Shown here: piece after piece, positions 18,056 through 27,291 of the stretch
Position numbering within the stretch: position 1 is the stretch's first letter
Layout of the letters: each line of letters starts with the position of its first letter
Assembly (NCBI RefSeq): GCF_014697125.1
Contig: NZ_JACJRG010000008.1
Coordinates: 1 to 64,000 of the forward strand
Length of the DNA stretch: 64,000 nucleotides
Reading direction: 5' to 3'
DNA from: Anabaena minutissima FACHB-250
GTDB lineage: Bacteria; Cyanobacteriota; Cyanobacteriia; Cyanobacteriales; Nostocaceae
Made by a program: the position numbers and the translations under genes
The notes under the pieces: generated by a model
Told to the model about the DNA's origin: nothing
Seen by the model: only the letters and a program-made list of their open reading frames with translations
Database searches by the model: none

Positions 18056-18736
18056 GTGTATTTACTAATTCCAGCCGCAGGTGTCGGCAAAAGGATGGGT
18101 AGCCAACGGAATAAACTGCTTTTGGAGGTGCGATCGCAATCTATTCTGGCTTGGACTCTCTTAGCTGCACAAGCAGCCAGCGAAATAACTTGGATTGGGA
18201 TTATTTCTCAACCCACTGACTGGCGAGAATTTAAAGAAATTCTCGCCAACTTAGAGCTAACTAAACCAGTAGAGTTAATTATCGGCGGTTCTACCCGTCA
18301 AGAATCAGTTTATAACGGCTTACAGGCACTACCAAAGGCAGCAGAACAAGTTTTAATTCACGATGGGGCTAGATGTTTGGCAACACCAGATTTACTGAAC
18401 TCCTGCGCCCAAGCTATTCGTCAATGTTCGGGCTTAATTGCGGCTGTACCAGTGAAAGACACGATCAAAGTCGTGGATGGAAATGGCATAATTCAAAGTA
18501 CACCCGACCGTAGTCATCTTTGGGCAGCACAGACGCCCCAAGGATTTAACGTCAAGCTGTTAAAACAGTGCCATGCTGAAGGTGTTAGTCAAGGTTGGGA
18601 AGTTACCGACGATGCAGCTTTGTTTGAAAAATGCGGCATCGAAGTGCAAATTGTGGAAGGAGAAGAGACAAATCTCAAAATCACCACCCCCCAAGATTTA
18701 GCGATCGCAGAATTTATCCTCAGCAGTAGGTACTGA
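18056..18736 (+). CDS. ispD: 2-C-methyl-D-erythritol 4-phosphate cytidylyltransferase
   Basis: 226 residues from GTG 18056, chosen because GAGG stands six bases upstream and family members begin with this strand (YLLIPAAGVGKRMG). An in-frame TTG at 18044 precedes the ribosome site. The nucleotide-binding loop (AAGVGKRMG), NKLLLEV and VTDDAALFEKCG segments are typical. IspD transfers CMP to MEP in the plastidial-type isoprenoid pathway that feeds carotenoids, phytol and quinones. Single gene. Confidence 0.93.
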   Translation: MYLLIPAAGVGKRMGSQRNKLLLEVRSQSILAWTLLAAQAASEITWIGIISQPTDWREFKEILANLELTKPVELIIGGSTRQESVYNGLQALPKAAEQVLIHDGARCLATPDLLNSCAQAIRQCSGLIAAVPVKDTIKVVDGNGIIQSTPDRSHLWAAQTPQGFNVKLLKQCHAEGVSQGWEVTDDAALFEKCGIEVQIVEGEETNLKITTPQDLAIAEFILSSRY

Positions 18737-18899
18737 TTAGAGGAAAAGCATCTTTTTGAGGCGTGACTTCCCATCAGTTGTGGGGTTTTCATATTGACTT
18801 AAAATCAGAAAAGAGGTATAATTCCACACATTTATCAAACATAAATCTTTAAGCCTTAAAGAGAAAATAAAGCAGCTTAAAGTCAATTTTCAATTACTA

Positions 18900-18926
18900 A
18901 GAACTATTGACTATTGACTATTGACT
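18900..18926. repeat. STRR (CTATTGA type)
   Basis: Three tandem copies of CTATTGA just upstream of scpB. Confidence 0.6.
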
Positions 18927-18942
18927 ATGGAATCTGGATTAA

Positions 18943-19470
18943 ATGAATACAGCCACAGCGACTAAGATAGAAGCGATTCTCTATTTGAAGGGTAAGCCTT
19001 TATCGCTCGGTGAAATCGCCGAGTATGCCGCCTGCGATCGCGCAACGGTCGAGGAAGGCATGATTGAACTAATGGACAACTACGCCCACCGAGAGGGTGC
19101 TTTGGAAGTCGTAGAAACCCCAGCTGGTTACAGCTTGCAACTACGGCCTGACTTCCATGACTTAGTACAAACGCTGATTCCCGTAGAATTAGGACTAGGT
19201 GCATTGCGAACACTAGCTGCGATCGCTCTTAATAGTCCCATCCTCCAAAGCGATTTAATTAACCTACGAGGCTCAGGAGTATATCAACACGTTCCTGAAC
19301 TAGTCGAATTAGGTTTTGTTCGCAAACGCCGAGATAATGAATCCCGTTCCTATTCGCTACAAGTAACCCCAAAATTTCATCAATATTTTCAAATTGAACA
19401 ACTCCCTCAAATTCTTGCCCAAAACGAGAAAGAACAACAACTAGAACTAGTTCTAGAAACAGGAGATTAG
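18943..19470 (+). CDS. scpB: Segregation and condensation protein B
   Basis: 175 residues with the two winged-helix domains of ScpB: the first starts ATKIEAILYLKGKPLSLGEIAEYA, the second is around TLAAIALNSPILQSDLINLRGSGVYQHVPELVELGFV. ScpB dimers bind ScpA and the SMC ATPase in chromosome condensation. The central LGLGALRTLAAIA differs from the usual LSRAALETLAIIAY but fits the family. No scpA nearby. Confidence 0.88.
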   Translation: MNTATATKIEAILYLKGKPLSLGEIAEYAACDRATVEEGMIELMDNYAHREGALEVVETPAGYSLQLRPDFHDLVQTLIPVELGLGALRTLAAIALNSPILQSDLINLRGSGVYQHVPELVELGFVRKRRDNESRSYSLQVTPKFHQYFQIEQLPQILAQNEKEQQLELVLETGD

Positions 19471-19472
19471 GG

Positions 19473-19611
19473 AGTGCTGAGTAATGAGTAGTAAGTGGGT
19501 AGTGAGTGGGCATTATATTTTTCTCCCCCTGCTCCCCCTGCTTTCTTTTCCCCTGTCCCCTGTCCCCTGTCCCCTGTCCCCTGTCCCCTGTCCCCTGTCC
19601 CCTGTCCCCAA
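19473..19611. repeat. Composite STRR element, copy 2 (inverted)
   Basis: Reverse-complement arrangement of the element at 16745: GAGTGCTGAGTAATGA-type heptamers, linker TGGGCATTATATTTTTCTC, CCCCCTGCT repeats, linker TTTCTTTTCCCC, then eight exact TGTCCCC units (19554-19609). Confidence 0.88.
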
Positions 19612-19675
19612 TTACCCACTACCCTTGTACTATGGTTTAGAGTAGAATTAGCAACTAAGCTCAAAAAAATTGCCA

Positions 19676-20023
19676 ATGGTGTTTGATCCTGATTTTTTGA
19701 ACGACAACTCCGAGGAACACCCCAACCAACTGCTTTCTGACAACTTTGGGGAAAACCCCAATCAGTTACTCAAATATCTCCAACATCAGTCTCCAGAAGT
19801 TCTAGCCCGTGTTGCCCAGTCCGTCAGCCCGGAAATTAAACAAATTATTTCCCAGAACGTGCAAGGGCTAGTGGGAATGCTCCCCGCAGAAAGTTTCAAC
19901 GTCCAAATTACCACCGACAAAGAAAACCTCGCCGGAATACTAGCATCAGCTATGATGACCGGTTATTTTCTGCGCCAAATGGAACAAAGAATGCAGTTAG
20001 ATCATTTGTCTAATGGTCAATAG
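19676..20023 (+). CDS. DUF760 family protein
   Basis: 115 residues from ATG 19676 (VFDPDFLNDNSEEHPNQL). The helix-rich segment LLKYLQHQSPEVLARVAQSVSPEIKQII, then NVQGLVGMLPAESFNVQIT and ASAMMTGYFLRQMEQRM are characteristic of DUF760, a family found in cyanobacteria and plastids. Function is not established. No signal peptide; cytosolic. Confidence 0.8.
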   Translation: MVFDPDFLNDNSEEHPNQLLSDNFGENPNQLLKYLQHQSPEVLARVAQSVSPEIKQIISQNVQGLVGMLPAESFNVQITTDKENLAGILASAMMTGYFLRQMEQRMQLDHLSNGQ

Positions 20024-20147
20024 TCAACAGGTTTGCATTTTAGATTTGCTGTCTTCTCTACGTTCGCGTAGCAGACGCAGCGTAGCATCCAAAATCCAAA
20101 ATCCAAAATGGGTACGAGTTGACACTCCCCGGTCTCAAGATACATGA

Positions 20148-21353
20148 CTACTTTTTGGGGTAAACTCCTGACTGCACTGGTACAGTGACGATTTTCCCAT
20201 TGCGGTTAACTTCTATGACGAGAATATCTCCCACCGTGCTGGACTCAACCTGTTTCTGTACTTGTGCTGATGTTTTTACTGATTTATCGTTAATTTTTTG
20301 AATCACATCGCCAGGGAGTAGTCCTGCCTGTTTAGCTGGTGAATCAGGTCGTACATCTTTAATCACAACCCCAGTGTCCTGTTGAATATTGAGCTTATTT
20401 TCTCGATTAATCTGTTGCTTTTTGGTGGGAGATAAGTCTGTCATTTCAATCCCTAAAAAGGGATGTTCTACGCGCCCTTTGGTAAAAAGTTCGTTAGCAA
20501 TACGGGCAGCAGTTTCTATGGGGATAGCAAAACCTAATCCTTGAGCATCGGCGCGGATAGCGGTATTAACTCCAATGACTTCGCCTTGTGCATTCAATAA
20601 AGGCCCGCCGGAGTTACCAGGGTTAATGGCGGCATCGGTTTGGATAAAGCTGACTCGTTTATCAGGGACACCAACCTGTGCGCTGGTGCGGTCTGTGGCA
20701 CTAATAATGCCGATAGTGACCGTATTATCTAAACCTAAAGGGTTACCGATCGCGATCGCCCACTGTCCGGGAATTAAATTTTGTGAATTTCCCAACTTCA
20801 CTGTCGGTAGGTTATCTCCGGGAATCTTGACTACAGCTACATCTGTGACATTATCAACTCCCACCACCTTCCCTTCAAAAGTCCGGCCATCTTTGAGAGT
20901 TACTTGTACTGTATCTGTGTCAGCTACCACATGAGCATTAGTCAGCAATTCTCCTTTTTCACTTAAAATAAACCCCGAACCTGTACCACGTTCAATACGT
21001 TCTGAGGGAATTGGTTGTTCATCCTCGCCAAAGAATCGGCGCAATAAAGGATTTTTTAAAGCATCTGAGATGGGATTGGCCACTTTGCGAGTAGCATTAA
21101 TCCGCACAACTGCTGGCCCAACTCTTTGTACTGCATTAGCAATAAAATTGACATTATCACCACCAATAGCCCCTGGAGAGACATTCACAGGGTTAGATGT
21201 CATAGATTCTGAAGGTAGAGCCACTGTGACATTCTTGATTTGTTGAAATGAGCGATTTTGTGGGAGGAGATAGCGACTGCCTAACAAACCTACGCCACTG
21301 CCAATCGCCAATAAAGACAAGTAAGCGGCTATTTGCTTTAAAGATAAATTCAT
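20148..21353 (-). CDS. HtrA/Deg-family serine protease
   Basis: 401 residues from ATG 21353. An N-terminal hydrophobic segment (IAAYLSLLAIGSGVGLLG) directs it to the periplasm or membrane. Trypsin-like domain with the complete catalytic triad His141 (NAHVV), Asp171 (TDVAVVKI) and Ser248 (GNSGGP), followed by one PDZ domain (VIKDVRPDSPAKQAGLLPGDVIQKI). HhoA/HhoB/HtrA proteases degrade damaged envelope proteins under stress. Which of the three cyanobacterial paralogues this is cannot be settled by reading. Confidence 0.93.
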   Translation of the reverse strand: MNLSLKQIAAYLSLLAIGSGVGLLGSRYLLPQNRSFQQIKNVTVALPSESMTSNPVNVSPGAIGGDNVNFIANAVQRVGPAVVRINATRKVANPISDALKNPLLRRFFGEDEQPIPSERIERGTGSGFILSEKGELLTNAHVVADTDTVQVTLKDGRTFEGKVVGVDNVTDVAVVKIPGDNLPTVKLGNSQNLIPGQWAIAIGNPLGLDNTVTIGIISATDRTSAQVGVPDKRVSFIQTDAAINPGNSGGPLLNAQGEVIGVNTAIRADAQGLGFAIPIETAARIANELFTKGRVEHPFLGIEMTDLSPTKKQQINRENKLNIQQDTGVVIKDVRPDSPAKQAGLLPGDVIQKINDKSVKTSAQVQKQVESSTVGDILVIEVNRNGKIVTVPVQSGVYPKK

Positions 21354-21457
21354 AATGACTACACTTAAGGACAGCAATGCAGTTGCTAATTTATAAGTTT
21401 AGTCAAGCAACCAGCAAGTGGATAGATAAATTTAACATTCAGTAGCTTTTTGAGGAA

Positions 21458-21545
21458 GGTGACAGGTGACAGGTGACAGGTGATTGGGGACAAGAAAGCA
21501 GGGGAAGCCGGGGGAGAAAAATACAATGCCCAATTCCCAATTCCC
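21458..21545. repeat. Composite STRR element, copy 3
   Basis: AGGTGAC heptamers (four), linker TTGGGGACAAGAAAGCA, GGGGAAGCCGGGGGAG, linker AAAAATACAATGCCCA, then AATTCCC heptamers. Same order and linkers as 16745, with fewer repeats. Confidence 0.85.
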
Positions 21546-21585
21546 GAACTAAAATTTAAAGTTAAGGCTGTCTTATCTTGTATCC

Positions 21586-22473
21586 ATGACTTTTCCCGAT
21601 CGTTTTGTTCTCCTTTGTAGCTTAGTTAGTGCTTTTGGACTGACAACAGCTATATTGCCAAACTCAAACAGTGCTAGTGCGACTGTTGAGGGTTGCCCAA
21701 TTTCGGCTTTGTCTCGTTTTCGGCGGCATAAGGTGGTTCGTGGTGATACTTTGGTGAGCATTGCACAGCGTTACAATCTTGTTCCTGAAACGATTGTGGG
21801 GATGAATCCATCTCTTCAGGATGGTTCGCTTCCGGCTGTAGGTAGTGAATTACAAATTCCTCCTTTCAATGGGGTGGTGGTGGAAGTACCTCGCGGTCAA
21901 ACTTGGCGACAAATAGCGACAAGATTTAAAGTTCGTCCTGATGCTCTATTTGAGGTGAATGGTTGTCAGCAAGACCCTAGAATTGTTTTTGTACCTGGGG
22001 TAAATTGGTCGCCTAATGGTTTTACTGCAACTCCCAAAAATGCTGTGTTCACTACCTCAGTTCAGCTATCTGGCTATCCTTTACAGCAGGCGAGAGAGGT
22101 GACGTTACCCTATGGCTGGCAAATTAACCCGAATACAGGTGAGGTATTCTTCCATAGCGGCATAGATTTGTTAGCAGATGTGGGAACTCCTGTTGAAGCG
22201 ATCGCCGCAGGTAAGGTAGTATTTGCTCAAGAACAGGGTACTTACGGTAATTTAGTCATCATTAACCATAATGGCGGACTGCAAAGCCGTTATGCCCATC
22301 TTGATAGTCTTCAAGTTAAAGTTGGTCAACAACTCAATAAAGGCCAGGTACTGGGAACTGTAGGCACAACTGGACAACCAACGGGTAAACAATCCCATCT
22401 GCATTTTGAAATTCGTTCGAGTTCTTCTCTGGGTTGGGTGGCTGAAAACCCCAAAGATTATTTAAAACCATAA
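21586..22473 (+). CDS. LysM and M23 peptidase domain protein (murein hydrolase type)
   Basis: 295 residues: signal peptide (first 30 or so), two LysM-like segments (VVRGDTLVSIAQRYNL and VPRGQTWRQIATRFKV) and a C-terminal M23 domain with zinc ligands in FHSGIDLLAD and SHLHFEIR, plus the YAHL segment. It probably binds peptidoglycan and cleaves peptide crosslinks in the periplasm, or activates amidases if degenerate; all M23 ligands look intact. Divergent from the HtrA gene. Confidence 0.9.
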   Translation: MTFPDRFVLLCSLVSAFGLTTAILPNSNSASATVEGCPISALSRFRRHKVVRGDTLVSIAQRYNLVPETIVGMNPSLQDGSLPAVGSELQIPPFNGVVVEVPRGQTWRQIATRFKVRPDALFEVNGCQQDPRIVFVPGVNWSPNGFTATPKNAVFTTSVQLSGYPLQQAREVTLPYGWQINPNTGEVFFHSGIDLLADVGTPVEAIAAGKVVFAQEQGTYGNLVIINHNGGLQSRYAHLDSLQVKVGQQLNKGQVLGTVGTTGQPTGKQSHLHFEIRSSSSLGWVAENPKDYLKP

Positions 22474-22551
22474 AACACTGTTAGCGATCGCTAAAACAAT
22501 TCAAAATTCAAAATTAACTTTTATCTACCACTTCAAGCCTATTTCAGGGTT

Positions 22552-23004
22552 TTACCTGAAAGGTTTTACCCAGGAGCGTTGGAGAGCAATATCAAGTGCG
22601 ATCGCTGCCATTGCAAACCACAATATACTTTCACCTACTAAGACTACAAAGGGTAAAACTGTACTACTAGCATTTAACCCTTCGATTTGAGTTAAGCCAC
22701 GCACCAAACCAAAAGCCAACACACCGCCAGAGTTCAAGTGCGGATTTTGATCGGTGCGGATGATATAGCGGTAAGTCACACCGAATAGTAAACCAGAAAA
22801 ACCAGCGATCGCGCCACTCATTAACCAATACCAATTAAAATCTCTTTGCAGACTTACGAGTATGGGAAAATACTTGGCCAGCACCAGGGTATTGACAAAA
22901 CTAGTAATTAAGAAAGCCAAACCCAAAGCCAAACCCCCAATAATTCCGGCTTTAAGGGATTCTAGCCGTTCTGCCATGTATTGATGATCTAAAATTCGGT
23001 TCAT
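22552..23004 (-). CDS. Conserved membrane protein, unknown function
   Basis: 150 residues from ATG 23004 (MNRILDHQYMAERLESL); the frame is open to 23055. Four hydrophobic segments (GIIGGLALGLAFLITSFV; WYWLMSGAIAGFSGLLFG; GGVLAFGLVRGL; VLPFVVLVGESILWFAMAAIAL). Proteins like this occur throughout cyanobacteria, but I recognise no assigned function. Convergent with the M23 peptidase gene and divergent from petN. Confidence 0.75.
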   Translation of the reverse strand: MNRILDHQYMAERLESLKAGIIGGLALGLAFLITSFVNTLVLAKYFPILVSLQRDFNWYWLMSGAIAGFSGLLFGVTYRYIIRTDQNPHLNSGGVLAFGLVRGLTQIEGLNASSTVLPFVVLVGESILWFAMAAIALDIALQRSWVKPFR

Positions 23005-23158
23005 AATCAAGATTGAAAATTGGGATGAGAGATTAGGTATGAATTCATGATTCATCTTTAGTTGAGAGAAAGATGGGAAAATTGCCCAGTACCCAGTCCC
23101 CAGTAACCAGTATGATAAATATTAGAGACGTTTTGTAAAAAATTTCAGAAGTAAAACT

Positions 23159-23248
23159 ATGGCGATTTTGACATTGGGTTGGGTATCACTACTAGTTGTG
23201 TTTACTTGGTCAATTGCAATGGTAGTATGGGGTCGTAACGGACTATAG
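23159..23248 (+). CDS. petN: Cytochrome b6-f complex subunit 8 (PetN)
   Basis: 29-residue single-helix protein, beginning [12 protein letters not shown] and ending WGRNGL, matching PetN residue for residue in length and layout. PetN is an essential small subunit of the thylakoid cytochrome b6-f complex. The start ATG straddles 23159-23161. The gene is followed after seven bases by a second small membrane protein gene. Confidence 0.93.
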   Translation: MAILTLGWVSLLVVFTWSIAMVVWGRNGL

Positions 23249-23255
23249 AGGCATT

Positions 23256-23417
23256 GTGGAAAGTCCATTTCTGAGTATTTTGGCTTTAGTCGCCTTGGTG
23301 CTGCTAGTATTAGTTACTGGTGGCGTTGGCTATTTAACCTTGGCAGAATGGCGCGATCGCCGTCTTCAAGAGAACGAAAAACGTGAACTCCGACGCACCA
23401 CTACTAAGCGGCGATGA
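23256..23417 (+). CDS. Small membrane protein downstream of petN
   Basis: 53 residues starting at GTG 23256 with AGAGG five bases upstream. One N-terminal membrane helix (LSILALVALVLLVLVTGGVGYL) and a charged cytoplasmic tail (WRDRRLQENEKRELRRTT). It lies seven bases after petN and before a shared terminator, so it is probably in the same mRNA. Homologous small proteins seem to follow petN in related cyanobacteria; function unknown. Confidence 0.75.
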   Translation: MESPFLSILALVALVLLVLVTGGVGYLTLAEWRDRRLQENEKRELRRTTTKRR

Positions 23418-23463
23418 TTCACTAGTGAACAAAGCACAGTTTTTTCAAGAATATTTTCCTAGG

Positions 23464-23498
23464 GACACGGTATTTATTTATCGTGTCTTTAAATTTTT
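23464..23498 (+). terminator. Terminator of the petN unit
   Basis: Stem GACACGGTA (23464-23472) with TATCGTGTC (23479-23487), 6-base loop, followed by TTTAAATTTTT. Confidence 0.65.
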
Positions 23499-23586
23499 AC
23501 TGTTAAATTTACTTCTGCCTAGGGAATTATGATATAGAACTTCATTTCTAATTTCCAATTCCCTCTTCCCATTTTTAAGACAGATT

Positions 23587-26500
23587 ATGAAAACAGCCTT
23601 ATCTAGAGTAATAGCCCAAATTCGTGAGTCTCTGGATATAAATACTATCTTCAAAGTTACGGTTACTGAAGTCCGTCAATCTCTAAACACAGACAGAGTT
23701 GGGGTGTTTCGTTTTACTCCTAATTTGGGATGGGAAGGAGAATTTATCTATGAAGATGTGGGAGATGAATGGAATTCCTTATTAACAACGAAATTGGGCG
23801 ATCGCTGTCTTACAGAGGAATTTGCTAGGCTGCATCAGCAGGGTAAAATTACAGCAATGGCTGATATCCATGAAGCTGGAATCAGTGATTGTTACGTTCA
23901 GATGCTGGAGAAATTCCAAGTACGTGCCAATATTGTTGTTCCCTTAATCAAAGGTCAAGACTTGTGGGGGTTATTGTGCATTCATCAGTGTAGTAGCACT
24001 CGACAATGGGAAACTGCCGAAATTGAGTTTGTGCAGTTAATTGCTGAACATTTGAGAGTGGCTTTACAGCAAGCAGATTATATAGAACAAGCCAAAGCAC
24101 AATCAGCACGACTAGCACAAGCTCAAGCCAGAGAAAAAGCAGCAGAGTGGCAAAAAACAATTGCGATCGCCATTGAAAAAATCCGTCAATCCCTAGATTT
24201 AGAAACCATTTTTCGCACCAGTACCGCAGAAATCAGAAAACTCATCAATACTGACCGTGTAGCCATCTATCGCTTCAATCCCGATTGGACTGGGGAGTTT
24301 GTCTTTGAATCTGTGAGAGAGGGTTGGATTTCCCTGATCGATGAACAGTTACAAAGACCAGAATTAAAAGAAAATGTCAGTGAATGTAGTGCTAAAGAGT
24401 TAGCCAAAACTCCAGTAGCAGATACCTACTTACAAGATACAGAAGGTGGTCGTTTCACCAGAGGTGAAGTGTATCGCGTTTGTCCTGATATTTACAATGC
24501 AGGGTTTAGTGACTGTTACCTCAATGTATTAGAAATTTATCAGGCCAGAGCCTATGTAATCATTGCCATATACCACGGACAAAAGCTGTGGGGTTTGTTA
24601 GCAGTTTACCAAAACACTGGGATTCGTGATTGGCAAGAAGATGAAGTTTACTTACTTACTCAAGTTAGCACCCAATTAGGTGTAGCTTTACAGCAAGCGG
24701 AATACTTACAACAAATGCAAATCCAAGCCGCAGAACTCAGCAAAGCTGCGGAACGCCAACGAGCATTAGCAAACACTGTAGAAAAAATCCGCCACTCTCT
24801 AGATATTGAAACCATTTTTACAACCACTACCCAAGAGGTACGAGGTTTACTAGGAGTCGAAAGAGTCGCAATTTATCGCTTTCATCCTGATTGGAGTGGT
24901 GAATTTGTGGCTGATTCTCTGATTAATGGTTGGCAACCAATAATCAAACCACAACCTCCTACAGAACGCTTGCTGTCACCAGAAACACAACCAGGGAACT
25001 ATGCTCGTAATGAAATTTTTGTGCCGATTTGCCAAGGTGAAAAACTTTGGGGTTTGTTAGTAGCCTATCAAAACTCGCGACTGCGTTATTGGCAAGAAGA
25101 AGAAACCAACTTATTAGCTCAAGTTGGTGTACAGCTAGGCATAGCACTACAACAAGCCGAAACTTTGCAACAGGTGCAAGTGCAAGCTGAACAACTAGCA
25201 AAAGCCGCCGAACGAGAACGCAAAGCCGCAGCCAGGGAAAAAGCTTTAGCGGCAACAGTAGAAAAAATCCGCCGTTCCCTGGACTTGAATACTATTTTTA
25301 TTACCAGCACTCAAGAAGTCCGGCGGTTATTGGAAGTAGATCGCGTCATCATCTATCGTTTTCAGTCTGATTGGAGTGGTGAATTTGTTGCGGAGTCATT
25401 AGCTGATGGTTGGACACCAGTCAGCAAAATTGTAGATGCGATCGCAGATGATTACTTACAAAAAACCCAAGGAGGCGATTTCGCTAACGGCAAAATTATT
25501 GCTATTAATGATATTCACAGCCGAAATTATTCTCAACATCATCTGGCTTTGATTAAAACAATGAAAGCTAGAGCATACATAGTTGTGCCAATTTTTCAAG
25601 GTGAGCAACTATGGGGATTATTAGGTGCTTATCAAAATACTCAACCTCGTGAATGGCAAGAGGATGAAATAGATTTATTAGTGCAGATTAGCACTCAATT
25701 AGGTGTGGGGATTCAACAAGCAGAGTTACTAGAACAAACCAAGCGTCAAAAGGAAGCAATTGCTCACGCACTAAAAGAATTACAGGAAACACAAAGCCAG
25801 TTAATTCAAAGTGAAAAAATGGCGAGTTTAGGGCAACTAGTAGCTGGAATAGCCCATGAAATTAACAATCCAATTAGTTTCATTTACGGTAATATCACAT
25901 ACGTGAATGAACACACAGAAAATTTATTTAAATTAGTGGATGGCTACAAAAAAAATTATCCCCAGCCTAAGAAAGAATTTCAAGAGCAGATAGCAGAATT
26001 AGATTTAGATTTTATTGCTGATGATTTACCAAAAATTCTCAAATCAATGATGATAGGTGCAGAACGCATTTCTCAGATGGTTTTATCATTACGTAGTTTT
26101 GCCAGACTTGACGAAGCGAAAATGAAACCTGTTGACCTGCATGAAGGTATCGACAGCACCCTGTTAATTTTACAACATCGACTGGAAGCTAAAAATGATT
26201 TTCCAGCGATAGAAGTCATAAAAGAATATGGTGAATTATCTGAAGTAGTGTGTTACGCAGCGCAGATGAATCAGGTATTTATGAATATTATTAACAATGC
26301 TATTGATGCTCTAGAATCTGCCATGTCTTTGGATAAAATTACTGTCACGCCCCAAATTACAATATCTACAAAAGTTATAGAAAATTATACTATCTTCATT
26401 AGTATTGCTGACAATGGTTGTGGCATTCCAGAAAATGTGCGATCGCGGATTTTTGAACCATTCTTTACCACCAAACAACCAGGGCAAGGTACTGGGTTAG

Positions 26501-26628
26501 GTTTATCTATTAGCTATAAAATTATAGTGGAAGAACACGGCGGTAAAATTAACTGTATTTCTGAACCTGGTAAGGGTTGTGAGTTTTGTATAGAAATTCC
26601 CACACAGCCTTTAGCTGCGGTTAACTAA
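23587..26628 (+). CDS. Multi-GAF sensor histidine kinase
   Basis: 1013 residues, no membrane segment. Four tandem GAF domains (about 10-165, 195-372, 400-527 shortened, 558-715), a coiled-coil linker, and a kinase core with phospho-acceptor His757 (GIAHEINNP), N box ([11 protein letters not shown]), and [25 protein letters not shown]. Each GAF has the phytochrome-related layout. Cys102 and Cys310 sit where cyanobacteriochromes attach bilin, but followed by Tyr instead of His; the fourth GAF has Gln-His-His there and the third lacks that segment. No receiver domain; no response-regulator gene adjacent. Signal may be light, redox or a small ligand. Confidence 0.9.
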   Translation: MKTALSRVIAQIRESLDINTIFKVTVTEVRQSLNTDRVGVFRFTPNLGWEGEFIYEDVGDEWNSLLTTKLGDRCLTEEFARLHQQGKITAMADIHEAGISDCYVQMLEKFQVRANIVVPLIKGQDLWGLLCIHQCSSTRQWETAEIEFVQLIAEHLRVALQQADYIEQAKAQSARLAQAQAREKAAEWQKTIAIAIEKIRQSLDLETIFRTSTAEIRKLINTDRVAIYRFNPDWTGEFVFESVREGWISLIDEQLQRPELKENVSECSAKELAKTPVADTYLQDTEGGRFTRGEVYRVCPDIYNAGFSDCYLNVLEIYQARAYVIIAIYHGQKLWGLLAVYQNTGIRDWQEDEVYLLTQVSTQLGVALQQAEYLQQMQIQAAELSKAAERQRALANTVEKIRHSLDIETIFTTTTQEVRGLLGVERVAIYRFHPDWSGEFVADSLINGWQPIIKPQPPTERLLSPETQPGNYARNEIFVPICQGEKLWGLLVAYQNSRLRYWQEEETNLLAQVGVQLGIALQQAETLQQVQVQAEQLAKAAERERKAAAREKALAATVEKIRRSLDLNTIFITSTQEVRRLLEVDRVIIYRFQSDWSGEFVAESLADGWTPVSKIVDAIADDYLQKTQGGDFANGKIIAINDIHSRNYSQHHLALIKTMKARAYIVVPIFQGEQLWGLLGAYQNTQPREWQEDEIDLLVQISTQLGVGIQQAELLEQTKRQKEAIAHALKELQETQSQLIQSEKMASLGQLVAGIAHEINNPISFIYGNITYVNEHTENLFKLVDGYKKNYPQPKKEFQEQIAELDLDFIADDLPKILKSMMIGAERISQMVLSLRSFARLDEAKMKPVDLHEGIDSTLLILQHRLEAKNDFPAIEVIKEYGELSEVVCYAAQMNQVFMNIINNAIDALESAMSLDKITVTPQITISTKVIENYTIFISIADNGCGIPENVRSRIFEPFFTTKQPGQGTGLGLSISYKIIVEEHGGKINCISEPGKGCEFCIEIPTQPLAAVN

Positions 26629-27291
26629 AGTTAGTAGAATTACCCAGGCGATCGGCTATTGTATCCAAAAAGCTGACAAAAACTAAAACACTTACTTTCA
26701 GGTTTCCCCCAGATTAAGTAGTTTTTATGATATTTTAAAAAATTATTAAGAAAGACAAAAGTTCTTGAACAAAGCTTGAGATTCTAGATAAACTAAAGTA
26801 CATCAATCCCAAATTCACCCTACCAAGATTGATCAGCACTACTTAGCCAATCAGTATCTGCCACTTAATAAAAATCACAGGCTAAATCTTTCCTGAATTT
26901 GAGAATTTCAGGGTAACTACATACTAGCTATTGTTTCCTAGCCAATCCACAATACGGTTCAATTAAGGCTTTGCGTTGGCGCACGTAAGCCTAATCTTAG
27001 AGTAACCCAACAAATACGTGCAAATGTTAAGTTCCTCTGCGGTGTCTTGCTACGTTCCTCAATCCAATCCCCTATACTCTCTTATCCGAACAGTCTTAAC
27101 CGAATACCCATCAATCAGAAACCGGAGCTAATATAGCATTTCTTCATCACATGAGTTCTTTCATTAAAACTTGTGTATACACCTTAGCCTCGCTTGGGGT
27201 GAGGTAGTTGGGGGTGGGTTGAGAAACCTACCCTTTAGAAAAATCAGACCACTTAAATCGAAAGCAATCAAGATTACCAGAGGAGGGTAAC
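26629..27291. other. Gene-free region upstream of the CrtISO-like gene
   Basis: 663 bases with no convincing reading frame, hairpin terminator or RNA gene. Near the right end is GCTTGGGGTGAGG-type repeat-like sequence. The last bases contain an unusually strong ribosome site (AGAGGAGGG, six bases before the next ATG). The region should contain the promoter of the oxidoreductase gene. Confidence 0.5.

Noticed and set aside
19554..19609. Eight tandem TGTCCCC units resembling a repeat array
   Set aside because: Not a CRISPR: units are directly tandem without unique spacers. It is an STRR.
26629..27291. Possible tRNA or small RNA in the larger gaps
   Set aside because: No acceptor-stem plus TTCRA-type T-loop pattern was found here or in the other gaps. 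A covariance-model scan would settle this.
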